Shown piece by piece: positions 28,001-36,307 of a stretch of 64,000 bases of DNA. Under the pieces are notes generated by a model. That model did not search any database and was not told where the DNA came from. It worked only from the letters and a program-made list of their open reading frames with translations. Position 1 is the first letter of the stretch, and each line of letters begins with the position of its first letter. Origin of the DNA: Neorhodopirellula lusitana (lineage in GTDB: Bacteria > Planctomycetota > Planctomycetia > Pirellulales > Pirellulaceae). Position numbers and translations under genes: made by a program. The stretch covers positions 167,264 to 231,263 of the forward strand of contig NZ_FXUG01000012.1 in assembly GCF_900182915.1 (NCBI RefSeq), in the 5' to 3' direction.

Positions 28001-31000
28001 CGTTGATGTGAATGCCGCCACCTGCGGTGACGTTCAGTGCGGACAGAGCTTTGCTGGTTCCGGCGGCTCCAGCGAACGTGACGCTGCCGAGTCCCGCGTT
28101 GATGGTGAGCGAAGTGGGGTCCAGGTTCGTTTCGCGGACGTATCCCAAAACAGAGTATTGGCTGCCTTGAGTTGCGTCGAATGACTTGCTCGCAGGCAGG
28201 TCGTTCCATAGCCCTTCGGTGCCATAGAATTGGCCATAGCGTTCACCGTTGGAAGCGAGGCCGCCGTTGGGTTCGCCTCCGCCAAAGTTCGAATACCATC
28301 CTGATTGGGCGCTACCGCCACCGCTGCCAGATTGAGTGAAGAAGTTTTGCCCTTGTTCGGGTCCGTCTGCCCATGTCCATGCATACGATCCGGCGGGATC
28401 GGCTCGATAGGCACCGATCCACGCACCTTGATAGCCGGCCGAGATTCCGGCAATGGCGTTTTCAAGTCGCGAGGTGATTGTGACGAGGTAGCTGTCACCG
28501 AGAGAGTCGCCACCCTCGGTGCCGTCCTTTGCATCGGTCCGGGCCCATTCCCAAGCGTTGGCTTGTCCGTCAGGACCGTCAACGTAGGTGTAAGCGTTTC
28601 CGGAATTCAGCAGACCATTCAGCGCGATGTCGCCGCCGGCGGAATCGAGCGTCACGCCGTTGAGGTTGGCCAGAATGGTTTCGCCGTCGATCGTGATGTC
28701 GCCGCCATCGGTGGCGATCGATTGAGCATTGTTGCTGCTCAGGTAGACGTCGCCGCCAACTTTGACGGATTCGCCGCCGACGGTTGCGGTTTCGCCATTG
28801 CCGAACTTCACGTGGCCGCCGCTGGTCGCGATGACGTCGGAGAACATGGTGTTGATGCCGTCGCCGGAGTTGTCGGCGTCGGCCCAAAACTGAATCGATT
28901 GGGACCCGTTAGTGGTGGTCAGGTCAGCGTCTTCCTGCATCACGACGTGGCGATCGGCTTTCAATAGCGTGCTGGTGTCCGCGTTGCCGGTTCGTGTCAC
29001 GGCACCGTGCAGGTTCAAGTCGTTGCCGCTGACGATGCTGATGTCGCCAAGGACATCGATCGGAGTCGTGATGTCAACGTTGCCGGTCGCGGCCGAGAAA
29101 TCGATTGCACCCTGGACGGTCAGTGCGGTGGCGTCGACTTGCAATGTCGACGCACTGGTCACGGTTAGGTCTGACGAAAAGTTTTGGGCGCCAGTGGTTG
29201 CGACTGCGTTGCCGTTGACCGAGATGGAACTGCCCGTCACGTCAAGCGAAGCGAGTGCTTTGCTGCCTCCGATGCCGCCGCCGAAGTTGACCGAGCCCGT
29301 GGTGGTGACAGTGAGTGGTGATGCGACTGCGTTGGTTTCTTTGACATACCAATCGAGTGTGGTGGATGTCGTCGGCAAATCGTTCCAGTTGCCTGCGGAA
29401 CCAGTGAATTGGTGAGCGGATTCACTCTCGGTGTCGAGCGACCCAATTTCACTGCCCGTCCAGTTGTTTGGCTCGCCGGGGTTCCAGTTGTTGAAGAGGT
29501 CGTTTTGTGATGTGACGCCCCCAGCGGAGTCTTGCAGAGCATAGATCAAACCTTGGCCGTCGTCCTGCAGACCTTCGGGGCCGGTCACCCATCGCCACGC
29601 ATCGTCGGTTCCGATGCCGGTGACGCGTCGTCCACCGAGCCATGATGGTAGGTAGTCCACGGAGATACCGGCGATCGCGTTTTCCAATCGCGAGGTGATT
29701 GTGGCGAGATAGGTGTCGCCGGTCTGGTCTCCGGTGCCCGAGGCTGCGGCGGTGACGGCGTTTGTCCAAGTTTGCGTGCTATTGACGCCTTGATACGTGT
29801 TCCCCGAGTTGACCACGCCACCAAACGTGATGGCACCACTGCCAGCGTCAACGGTCAATCCGTTCGAGTTGGCGACAATGGTTTCACCGTTGATGATGAT
29901 GTCTCCGCCGCCGGTCTCCAGCGATTGAGCGACCGAGCCGTTGACGTACAAATCGCCGCCAACTTTGACTTCCGTGTCGTTGATTGTCGCGGTGTTTCCG
30001 TTTCCTACCGTCAGGTCACCACCGTTGGTGTTGATGGTTTGCGACGAAACGATGTTGATGCCGTCGCCCGAATCGTCACTGTCCGCCCACAGTTTGACGT
30101 CTTGGGTTCCGTCGGCGGTCGTGACGCTTGCGCCACTATTGAGGACGATGTGCCGGCTGGATTTCAGCAGAGTGTCGGTGTCGGAGGTTCCCGTCTTGGT
30201 CAGTGCTCCGTTGAAATTGAGATCGCTGTTCTCGCTGATGATCGACACGTCGCCGGTGTACGCGATGGACGAATCGAGTGTGACGGTATCACCTTGGATG
30301 GTCACTCCACCGCCCGAGTTGATCGCCGATTGAACGACAACGTCACCAGAACCATCCATCACCACATTGGCCGACGCGTCGCCACCGGAAGAATCGAGGT
30401 TCGCACCGGAGTCGATCGTGATGTTATTGCCGTATAGTTCAATCACGCCGTTGACATCGACGGGATCGAGAACTCGGATGGAAGATGTGCTTCCGTCTTT
30501 GCCTAGCGTGAGGCCGCCCAGCGAGCTGTAGTTGTTGAACTTCAGCCAGTCGACGTCGTTCGCTCCCGTGAACGTGTCGGATGCAATCGTTCCGTCAAAG
30601 CTCAGTTCCCCACCGACGCCGCCGAACGCGGTCGAATTGGGTTTGAAGGTAAACAGTCCGGTGGAGTTGAGAGTCAGGACGCTGCCGACGACGTCGTCCG
30701 CAAACAGCGTCACGTTACCGGCGCCGGAATCAATCGTGCGATCACCGCTCATGCCGATTCCGGTGATCCCCGTGTTGTACCCACTTCCTGCCCACAGCAG
30801 CACGTCTCCGCCGCTGCTGGTCAGGTTGCCATAGAGGTCCAGGGCGTTGTGGTTGGAGCCGTCGCCGCCCACGGAGGGACCGTTGCCGACGGTGAGGCCG
30901 TTCCAGGTTTCGCTGCCCGCAATGGTATCACTTCCGCCTGCCCACAGGTGACCGCCGCCCGTGGAAATGTTGTTCATGATGGACACGCCACCCTGATTTC

Positions 31001-33836
31001 CACCGTCGTAATCGGACCATAGAACGACGTCGGAACCGCCTGTGTTGGTCGCCGTGATCAGCCCAGAAACGTGAACTCGACCGGCACCCTTCAGAGTGAT
31101 TGCACTACGATCCCCACCGGTCTTTGAAATGTCGCCGGCCACGTCGATCGAGGGATTGGCCGTTCCGCTGGCTTGCAAGAAAATATCGCCGGTACCGGTG
31201 CTGGTTAGGTCATTCGTGACGGTCACCTTGGACCCATAGGCGGTGACTCCGCCAGCCACCGTGAGCGCACCGGAAGCCGAGTGTTGATCGCCGATCGCAA
31301 AATCAACGGTGCTGTTGTTTGTTGATTTCCCGATGGTGAGTTCACTCATCGTTTGATCCACATCCGCGTTCCATGTGAACCATTCCGTTGAAACGTTTTG
31401 GCCGAACGAGTCACCCGATGACTGCCAAATCACGTCTCCGCTGGTGGCGATGTTGGGGCGATTGTCGTTGAACCAATACTGGTCAAATTCAATCTTCAAA
31501 TCCGATGTGCTGGTTGGAACGGACGTGCCCGAGCGGGAACCGATTGTGAGGTCCGTGTTGGATTCGAGTTCGAGGTAGCCGCTCGGCTTGTTGCCTTGCA
31601 CCGTGATCGGACCGCTGTTGGCAAGGATGTCGTGCGTGCCCGATCGGAACATCATGTCCGTGTTTTCAGCACCCGCGTGGGCGTCGATTAGAATGCCGCC
31701 GCCATCACCAGTTGCATGAATCGACATGTTGGAAGCGAAATCGATCCCGAAGCTCTTTGTTGAATCCGATGCACTCGCGTCGCCCACGATCACGATGGCA
31801 TCCGAGGCGGCCTTGGCCGACGTGATTGTGGTCTCGCCACCACCGTAGAAGTACAAGCCCTGGCCGTTGCTGTCGCTGGTGCCTGACTGCTGGCCGATGC
31901 CTTCGATGTAGATTCCGCCCGTACCGCTGTCGATCGTCGTGCCACCACGGAGGGCAATCCCTTCGGCACCATGGCCGTTGGCTGCGGTCGCCGTCGCCGA
32001 GCGACCTCGGAGGCTGATGTCGCCGCCATTGGAATGGAGGGCTGTGCCAACGCCGGCATCCAATATCAACGCTTCGCTGGTGGACGCATCGTACCCTTGC
32101 GCGTAGCCGGTCCCCAGTTCATTGCCACCGCCCAGCGTGATGTCGCCACCGCCGGTCAGCAGGTCAATGGTTCCGCTTGTTCGGAGGTCGAACGTGCCGC
32201 CGCCCGAGCCATCGGTGTCGGAGGCCAACAACAGACTGCCAGTCCCGGTTTCCAGGTGAATGTTGCCAGCGTCTGTTTCGTCGTGAATGTTTCGCTTCGA
32301 AAGCAGGCTGAGGTTGGCACCATCACCCGTCAGTCGGACCATGTGTTCGCCAACGAAGATGTCGCGATCTGCCTTCAACGTCAGCGATCCGGTTCCCGTG
32401 GAATCAATTTCATCCTGAACGAAAATATCGCCTGCTTCGGCGCCGACCGTTTGCGTGCTGGTGTCCAGCGTGACGGACGTTCCAGCGTTCAGGGACGCTT
32501 CGATCGACGTTCCGGTGACGTCCCCACCCAACGCACTGATCACAATGTTGTAGGGATCGAGCAGCCAGTGGCCGCCGAAGCCCGCATCCACCAATGCGGT
32601 GCTTTCGATATTCAGGTCATGCCCCGAAGTTTCGATCTGTCCGCCGTTGCCCAGCAGGTCACCTGCTCTGGCCAGCAGGGTTCCTGCGACGCTGGTGATG
32701 GAATCAGTGTTGAAAATGTCGGACCATAGGACGATTGTTCCGCCGTCGCCGGTCTCGGTGGCTGATGCGTCAATCGTCGCGTTGGCATCCATCGTCACGG
32801 TGGTCGCTTGAGTCATCGTGCCGGAGCCTTGCCAGTCACCGCCGACGAGTACTTTGCCGCCGCCGCTTGTCCCGCTGGCGTTGATGGTTGAATCGGCCGC
32901 AAGCGTGATTTCGTCGGCTTCGAGTTGGACGTGCCCGCCGACTGTGGGATTGGCTTCCAGCCTGTCATTCGAATCATCCGTCACGACGTGAGACGTCTGG
33001 CTTGCCGCGATCGTTCCGTCGTGCAGAATCTTGCCATTCGGATTGACCAGATAGACCTCGCCACCGCTGGTCGCCGCACCGGTCGCTCGGATCGTGCCCG
33101 TGTTTTGAATCAGACCCGCCGTCGGGCTGATGCCGCTTTCTAGCGTTGCCATCGATGGCTGCGCATAGGTGACTCCGTTGTCCAACGTCACCCTGCCACC
33201 GGAAGACAATGTGATGTTGCCACCGATGCTTTGGATCGTGCCGTTGTTGGCAATGTCGCTGGCGATCAAATGAGCACCACCGCTGCCCGTCACAATCGTG
33301 CCGTTGTTGACGATGCTGCCCGCACCTTCGCCACGAGTGAACGCGAGTGCCCCGCCGTTCATGAAGTCTTGGTTGGTGACATCAAAGGTCGACGCGGTGA
33401 AACCGTTCGTGTTCACCATCCCTGAACCGGAGACAACGATACCGGACGGATTGACCAAAAAGACGTTGCCGTTGGAGTTGATCGTCCCAGCGATCGTTGA
33501 CGGCATGCTCGGCGTCGTGACCCGGTTGAGGATCGACGAGCTGGCGTCGGGCAGATTGAAGTTGGCCGTGTTGCCCGCACCGACGCTGAAAGAATCCCAA
33601 TTCACGATCGCGTGGTTCGTCGCCGCATCGACATTCATCACGCCCGCAGCCTGCGAGATCGCGGCTTGTCCCGCCACGACGTCGGCCCCGGTTGGCATCT
33701 GTGCAGACGCCGAGCCCGCGGTCATGCCAATTGAGCAAATCGCCGCGAACAGCGTTGCACGTTTTCGTTTGGCGTTGCGAGTGATGTTAGTACGTGCCGC
33801 TACGGTCCCTATTGCAGGGTGACTGTGAGAAGTCAT
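22005..33836 (-). CDS. Giant TpsA-type (filamentous haemagglutinin-like) exoprotein with lectin-like domains
   Basis: About 3943 residues. An extended signal peptide ends near SASA-QM (~45). The TPS secretion domain follows (~47-300), with GIVV preceded by NPSG at ~129 in place of NPNG. Next come long Gly/Asn/Thr-rich beta-helix repeats. Two C-type-lectin-like domains lie at ~1360-1505 and ~1750-1908, each with GEPN and WNDLP. A distinct beta domain lies at ~1960-2200. Three autotransporter-type strands (GDGTLVLAATNTYTGSTTI type) lie at ~2354-2580. YDG repeats (KVYDGTT) start near 2950, 3036, 3320 and 3405, with an MBG-like domain at ~3115-3200. The C-terminus is acidic and Ser/Gln-rich, with no anchor or sorting signal that I recognise. 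ATG 33836 is two codons inside a TTG frame. The divergent neighbour is its TpsB. Role: surface adhesion or lectin binding, inferred. Confidence 0.9.
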   Translation of the reverse strand: MTSHSHPAIGTVAARTNITRNAKRKRATLFAAICSIGMTAGSASAQMPTGADVVAGQAAISQAAGVMNVDAATNHAIVNWDSFSVGAGNTANFNLPDASSSILNRVTTPSMPSTIAGTINSNGNVFLVNPSGIVVSGSGMVNTNGFTASTFDVTNQDFMNGGALAFTRGEGAGSIVNNGTIVTGSGGAHLIASDIANNGTIQSIGGNITLSSGGRVTLDNGVTYAQPSMATLESGISPTAGLIQNTGTIRATGAATSGGEVYLVNPNGKILHDGTIAASQTSHVVTDDSNDRLEANPTVGGHVQLEADEITLAADSTINASGTSGGGKVLVGGDWQGSGTMTQATTVTMDANATIDASATETGDGGTIVLWSDIFNTDSITSVAGTLLARAGDLLGNGGQIETSGHDLNIESTALVDAGFGGHWLLDPYNIVISALGGDVTGTSIEASLNAGTSVTLDTSTQTVGAEAGDIFVQDEIDSTGTGSLTLKADRDIFVGEHMVRLTGDGANLSLLSKRNIHDETDAGNIHLETGTGSLLLASDTDGSGGGTFDLRTSGTIDLLTGGGDITLGGGNELGTGYAQGYDASTSEALILDAGVGTALHSNGGDISLRGRSATATAANGHGAEGIALRGGTTIDSGTGGIYIEGIGQQSGTSDSNGQGLYFYGGGETTITSAKAASDAIVIVGDASASDSTKSFGIDFASNMSIHATGDGGGILIDAHAGAENTDMMFRSGTHDILANSGPITVQGNKPSGYLELESNTDLTIGSRSGTSVPTSTSDLKIEFDQYWFNDNRPNIATSGDVIWQSSGDSFGQNVSTEWFTWNADVDQTMSELTIGKSTNNSTVDFAIGDQHSASGALTVAGGVTAYGSKVTVTNDLTSTGTGDIFLQASGTANPSIDVAGDISKTGGDRSAITLKGAGRVHVSGLITATNTGGSDVVLWSDYDGGNQGGVSIMNNISTGGGHLWAGGSDTIAGSETWNGLTVGNGPSVGGDGSNHNALDLYGNLTSSGGDVLLWAGSGYNTGITGIGMSGDRTIDSGAGNVTLFADDVVGSVLTLNSTGLFTFKPNSTAFGGVGGELSFDGTIASDTFTGANDVDWLKFNNYSSLGGLTLGKDGSTSSIRVLDPVDVNGVIELYGNNITIDSGANLDSSGGDASANVVMDGSGDVVVQSAINSGGGVTIQGDTVTLDSSIAYTGDVSIISENSDLNFNGALTKTGTSDTDTLLKSSRHIVLNSGASVTTADGTQDVKLWADSDDSGDGINIVSSQTINTNGGDLTVGNGNTATINDTEVKVGGDLYVNGSVAQSLETGGGDIIINGETIVANSNGLTVDAGSGAITFGGVVNSGNTYQGVNSTQTWTNAVTAAASGTGDQTGDTYLATITSRLENAIAGISVDYLPSWLGGRRVTGIGTDDAWRWVTGPEGLQDDGQGLIYALQDSAGGVTSQNDLFNNWNPGEPNNWTGSEIGSLDTESESAHQFTGSAGNWNDLPTTSTTLDWYVKETNAVASPLTVTTTGSVNFGGGIGGSKALASLDVTGSSISVNGNAVATTGAQNFSSDLTVTSASTLQVDATALTVQGAIDFSAATGNVDITTPIDVLGDISIVSGNDLNLHGAVTRTGNADTSTLLKADRHVVMQEDADLTTTNGSQSIQFWADADNSGDGINTMFSDVIATSGGHVKFGNGETATVGGESVKVGGDVYLSSNNAQSIATDGGDITIDGETILANLNGVTLDSAGGDIALNGLLNSGNAYTYVDGPDGQANAWEWARTDAKDGTEGGDSLGDSYLVTITSRLENAIAGISAGYQGAWIGAYRADPAGSYAWTWADGPEQGQNFFTQSGSGGGSAQSGWYSNFGGGEPNGGLASNGERYGQFYGTEGLWNDLPASKSFDATQGSQYSVLGYVRETNLDPTSLTINAGLGSVTFAGAAGTSKALSALNVTAGGGIHINGGAINTTGIQTYNSPVVLGAHTHFSTIQNDILFHSTVDSDDVATPWNLTATITPSNVYHWVDWTTWDAATKTATGTITVGSEVITVTYHNPQGIYGIQTSGGTAYWTGRSGGSFSGESPYVSDNVANGPSTTDLIQLQYAGSQTLTFSESVENLAFSIMSMNGNGYGFDQDFTIESYSGLNGAGPGYFGAGTMTKAIVGDTFQLNDGGVNSASEGGNSEPHGTIRFANAFSELTWNSLSDETWNGFSVGVSGTSSTAGSVQFNGAVGSNAALGNISINAAVQTTANIAAASSFDVTGLANLGGDITTTGDQTFGSAITLAADLALTTTDAGDIQATSTIDGAHDLTIETDTTGDTTIAGNVGGNNTLANLTIDTHSLDANAISLATDAALDVTTRGASEIAGVISGTDTTLAKDGDGTLVLAATNTYTGSTTITGGKLSISGDANLGPAPSSPTESHLTLDGGTLLVTGNTTLNSNRGIELGDDDGAIEVATGTTTQYTGIIAGSGGLTKSGAGKLSLSGESTYTGATTIDGGIVETSNASALGDDSAVTLANVADTSLNLLSNLTIGSLAGGGSTGGNVSLGTSTLTTGDDGTSTNFAGNISGTGGLIKAGDGTFTASGLATYSGSTAVTGGIVFQNNTAPLTSGFTGTGTVTIEPTGTSFSSALTSNYSFANTLGGLTLGKSGNASDISVNTATIIDGDVAIHGGNVAINNTLQTTAGNTLKLGVLGNATQTTAITTDNLALQGTGNFTLDNVANSIGTLAGGQSGTLLSNVTLYNSDALTIGTVGSQNGIAASGLLNLATQSGDLTIAQNVSTTNATASAIMLNAGRTTAAGTATGGNLILSNSPSITVGTGGRATLFTGSIANSLGLTDLLTSGSGRFRYNSDESATNYSLALDTGLYGIYREQPSITVTAADASSTYGTAPTLTSTINSQNGDTVAQAFSVAPTITVGGDLSTSGNHIAGGHTLTASGGTSQLGYAIDGYSGGTLTVNQKTISVPIVVDNKVYDGTTTAQMNATASGVVAGDLVTIGGTAAFTDKNAGTNKTVNITGLNLTGTDAANYALASTSDTSSADITPLAINVSGLTGDDKVYDGTTLATLSGTATVAAIGVDDVEVNGSAIASFDNKNVGTSKSIIVNGLTLNGDDANNYSINQPTGLTADITPAPLTVTANNDAKFVTQDDPAGFAGASYTGFVAGESTTDLTGSLSIMRSKIGTDEFAGSYFNSLVASGLSSTNYDISFVPGDFTIVPADQLLVRFGNSSSNYGDILGLQLLSAKYMDDSNTVHTLTPTSAANGHYEFNDGVGGTAAFDVVLGGSSTSTSNHTNVGAFTLGMENIVETSGNFSNSLHIVGNHTVNRAAIDVSASGVTKSYDGNDLMVNLSLDQTGNIAGDSYTLHGQGNYASPNAGTGLSYTVGNLELSGTDANNYYLSGGSTYSAADGVITPKNVTITAPTATKVYDGNTNLVATTPQLQAFTTALGITGDSVASITLTYDDKNVGTDKTLTASNIAINDGNGGGNYNITFADDTSSSITRLGTVTWIGGTTGDWNDPANWVGGAVPDLANVANVIIPQGVTPTFDNNVNGPVEIDSLLGGNLQIDSGTLNVDGSLDVDTYTQNGGKVTAGTFTADDFAQNDGSIEVDGTFTVNNSFTQSTTGTIEATGDVDITQTSGDLTVNNLSGGNVKLDSETGGVNVNDLTATGSLDIDAAGDITQSSTGTITVGETTTLNAGGNIDLAGINNDFVGPIHATGNDINLVDGHGGLTLGNIDASRGFTATSTDGDLTQHPGTTVKVEGDTTVAANGNVILDNEGNLFTGIVNVLANNGIIRQSTGDLLLGNVQTTGDFTATANNGSVGQTPTSTIEVAGNSSFTAKTEISLPNTGNRLGQQTTVNAPLYELNSLDPLNLIRTGAALADSALSESVSETTNDTFTRPASASQSDSQSQADAGQSPNGWFERFKSFVTSLTTRDAANPVLNEPPQIQAEQTGPETYLRSQGPA
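27960..30240 (-). repeat. Two ~1.2-kb internal modules, each carrying a lectin-like domain
   Basis: Corresponding landmarks recur 1203-1221 bp apart. The lectin motif region encoding ITSRLENAIAGIS lies at ~29680 and ~28457. The segment before it (GGDITIDGETI type) and after it (GSKALASLDV / GTSKALSALNV) is also repeated. Module 1 spans ~29035-30240 and module 2 ~27960-29040. Module protein sequences have diverged, so the duplication is not recent. Confidence 0.75.
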
Positions 33837-34212
33837 TCTCAATCCTTGAAAGTTTGTGCCCCGAGATTCTCCATCGTGGAAAACCCAGTCTTAAAGTCTT
33901 ACCGCTGTTTTGCGTTTGTCAGTTAGGTACTCCAGTCTTATTAGCGAAAACCGAAGGGAGGCTCTGGCTGTGCCGTACGTATCGACAGGAAAACCCAGGC
34001 AAGATTTTCTAAAGAAGAGAGCTGACAAAAGAATGATTTCATTCAGCACAATCGATAGGTTGTGAACCGAAGGCCAACGGTTTTGTTGCAATCTGGCAGC
34101 GCATAAGTGTCTGTCCCGCAGGTGTGTCGATTGAGTTCATTAACAGCGGAAGTCAGTGGTGTGAAGGAACGCATGAACTGCAATTGCTTCCGTGGGGCAA
34201 AACAAGGATGGC
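33837..34212. promoter_or_regulatory. Divergent tpsA/tpsB promoter region
   Basis: The 376 bp between the two divergent starts should hold both promoters. Two palindromic candidates overlap: GAATGATTTCATTC (34031-34044) lies inside a wider GCTGA...TCAGC arrangement (34021-34048). I cannot assign -35/-10 boxes with confidence. Confidence 0.45.
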
Positions 34213-35982
34213 ATGATGTTTCTTACGATTATGCGGGTCGCAGTTGCGACCGTCGCTGTAGGTATGGTGTGTTGGTTCGGTCAGGGCGAAGCCTTTGCAC
34301 AGAACTACGAGGCATACAAACCTCTCAAGTTGCCAGCGCGTCCCGGCGAGCTTCCTGAGGTGGACGCCAAGTCGGATTTGCCCGCACCAGTCGAAGACGA
34401 CCGCGTTTTAGTGCAAGCTCTGGAAGCGGTTGTGATCGTCGACCACGGCGACAAGATCGATAAGACAGACGCAATCGATTCGCTGGTCGGGATTCACTAC
34501 GATTTTGAAGAACCCGATTCGCTGGTCTACAAACACGCCATTCGTGGAATCGTGCAGCGAGCGATTGGGCAACCGATCACGCTGCGACGCATCAATGAAT
34601 TGTCACGCGATATCATCAAACAGTACCAGCGTTGCAAGCAACCAATCGTGGATGTGGTGATCCCCGAGCAGCGGATTACGGGCGGAACGCTGTATCTCGT
34701 TGTCACGGAAACTCGGATTGGTCGCGTGATGGTTCGCAGCGGGCAGCACTTCGATTGCAAGCCCGCGTCTCGCTGGATTGCGAAAACCCGGCGTGGCAAC
34801 CGACTGTATGAACCGCATATTGAAAACGATTTGTTTTGGATGAACCAGAACCCGTTCCGCCGAGTGAGCGTGGATTTTGACAAAGGCACCGCGCCGGGTA
34901 CCACTGATGTGATCTACGAGATCGAAGACCTGTGTCCAATTCGAGGTTACATGGGGATTGACGACAGCGGAGTGTCGACGTTGAACTACGGTCGGTTCTT
35001 CGCGGGTTTCCAGTACGGGAACTTCCTCGGCCACGGTGGCATCTTGGGGTATCAGTTCACGACGGATGAAGAGTTCAAGTTATTGCACGCACACTCCGTC
35101 AGTTTGGATCAACCGCTCAGCCGAGATTACTCGTTGCAGGCGTACGGCAGTTGGGCTGGTGTGACTCCGATGATGGACAGCGGGTTCGCCCAGGATGGTG
35201 AGAGCTATCAAATCGGCGGGCAACTGATTCGGCATCTTTCCCGCGATCGATTTCACAGTCGCAACCTGAGTGCGGGCTTCGATTTTAAGTCAACCAATAA
35301 CAACTTGGAATTCTCTGGAACACAGGTCAGTGATTCCGTTGCCGATCTGTTTCAGTTTCGTTTCGGATACGACAGTTTCGAGCGTGTCGACTTGGATCAA
35401 TACCGATTATTCCGCGCCGACGTGTTCATCGGTCCGGGCGGAGGACTGACCGGCAGTCATTCCGCGGAGGCCTTCAACACGATTCGTCCGGGAGCATCGC
35501 CAGACTATGTGTACGGCCGGATGCGTTACGAACGGGCTGACGTCCTTCGCAAGGAATGGATGTTGACGACGCGGTTGACGGGACAAGCTTCCTCGGAGCG
35601 GTTGTTGTTCAGCGAGACGCTGGGGTTGGGTGGTTACGACACGCTGCGAGGCACCGACAGTCGCGTCTACAACGCCGATCATGGCTGGATTGCCAACTTT
35701 GAATTCGGTCCCAAGACGTACCGTTTTGGAACCGTCGAAAACCCCAAAACGTTGCGTGGCTACGGATTCGTTGACATGGGTAACGGCTACGTGGATCAAC
35801 CGATGGCAGGTGAAGATGCTTACACGTTCGCGATGAGTACGGGAGTCGGATTCCGTTTCCAGGTCAGCGATCGCGTCATTGCACGGTTCGACTACGGGTT
35901 TGGAATCGAGGAGATCGATGCGGCAGAGCGAAGCGATCGTGCCCACTTCGGCGTGACCTGGATTCCGGGACGTCGACTTTAG
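34213..35982 (+). CDS. TpsB-type outer-membrane transporter (FhaC/ShlB family)
   Basis: A 589-residue protein with a signal peptide ending near AFA-QN. Two POTRA-like domains follow (~60-155, containing INELSRDIIKQYQ; then ~160-230, containing NPFRRVSVDFD and VIYEIED). The remaining ~350 residues alternate in the manner of a 16-stranded barrel. They contain LGLGGYDTLRGTD, equivalent to the conserved lid-loop VRGY/F motif of TpsB/Omp85 proteins. It would secrete the adjacent giant exoprotein across the outer membrane. The divergent layout is less usual than the common tpsB-tpsA operon. ATG 34213 was preferred to GTG 34192. Confidence 0.9.
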   Translation: MMFLTIMRVAVATVAVGMVCWFGQGEAFAQNYEAYKPLKLPARPGELPEVDAKSDLPAPVEDDRVLVQALEAVVIVDHGDKIDKTDAIDSLVGIHYDFEEPDSLVYKHAIRGIVQRAIGQPITLRRINELSRDIIKQYQRCKQPIVDVVIPEQRITGGTLYLVVTETRIGRVMVRSGQHFDCKPASRWIAKTRRGNRLYEPHIENDLFWMNQNPFRRVSVDFDKGTAPGTTDVIYEIEDLCPIRGYMGIDDSGVSTLNYGRFFAGFQYGNFLGHGGILGYQFTTDEEFKLLHAHSVSLDQPLSRDYSLQAYGSWAGVTPMMDSGFAQDGESYQIGGQLIRHLSRDRFHSRNLSAGFDFKSTNNNLEFSGTQVSDSVADLFQFRFGYDSFERVDLDQYRLFRADVFIGPGGGLTGSHSAEAFNTIRPGASPDYVYGRMRYERADVLRKEWMLTTRLTGQASSERLLFSETLGLGGYDTLRGTDSRVYNADHGWIANFEFGPKTYRFGTVENPKTLRGYGFVDMGNGYVDQPMAGEDAYTFAMSTGVGFRFQVSDRVIARFDYGFGIEEIDAAERSDRAHFGVTWIPGRRL

Positions 35983-36087
35983 CGGGTGGTGATAGCCATC
36001 TAACTTGTTGGCCGATTTTATCTACAATGCGGGGCAGATGTCATTCGCGTTTTAAAGACGCGTCCTACTCGAACGAAGATTCACAGC

Positions 36088-36291
36088 ATGATCGCGATTA
36101 CCGTCAACGGAAAACAGGTTGAGATCGAACGCACGATGTCGGTCGAAGAATTGTTGCGAACTGTTGAGGTTCCGAAGAACTACTTGGCCGTCGAAGTGAA
36201 CGAAGACGTGGTCGCGAAGGAGGACCACGTCTCGGTGATGGTGAACGACGGGGACCGCATCGAAGTGGTCACGCTCGTAGGTGGCGGTTGA
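36088..36291 (+). CDS. thiS: Sulfur carrier protein ThiS
   Basis: A 67-residue ubiquitin-fold protein opening MIAITVNGKQVEI and ending VTLVGGG. The C-terminal Gly-Gly is the site adenylated and then thiocarboxylated to carry sulfur for thiazole synthesis. The length is typical. No thiF, thiG or other thiamine genes are next to it in the window, which is common in planctomycetes where pathways are dispersed. A MoaD-like or other sulfur-carrier role is possible. Confidence 0.85.
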   Translation: MIAITVNGKQVEIERTMSVEELLRTVEVPKNYLAVEVNEDVVAKEDHVSVMVNDGDRIEVVTLVGGG

Positions 36292-36307
36292 TTCGCCGGA
36301 CGCTTAG

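Noticed and set aside
31971..32729. Long plus-strand open frame (252 codons), and others of 200-240 codons at 22338, 26725, 28305 and 29772, opposite the giant exoprotein gene
   Set aside because: They mirror the repetitive Gly/Asn/Thr codons of the minus-strand gene, show no signal or motif, and vanish as genes once the exoprotein is accepted.
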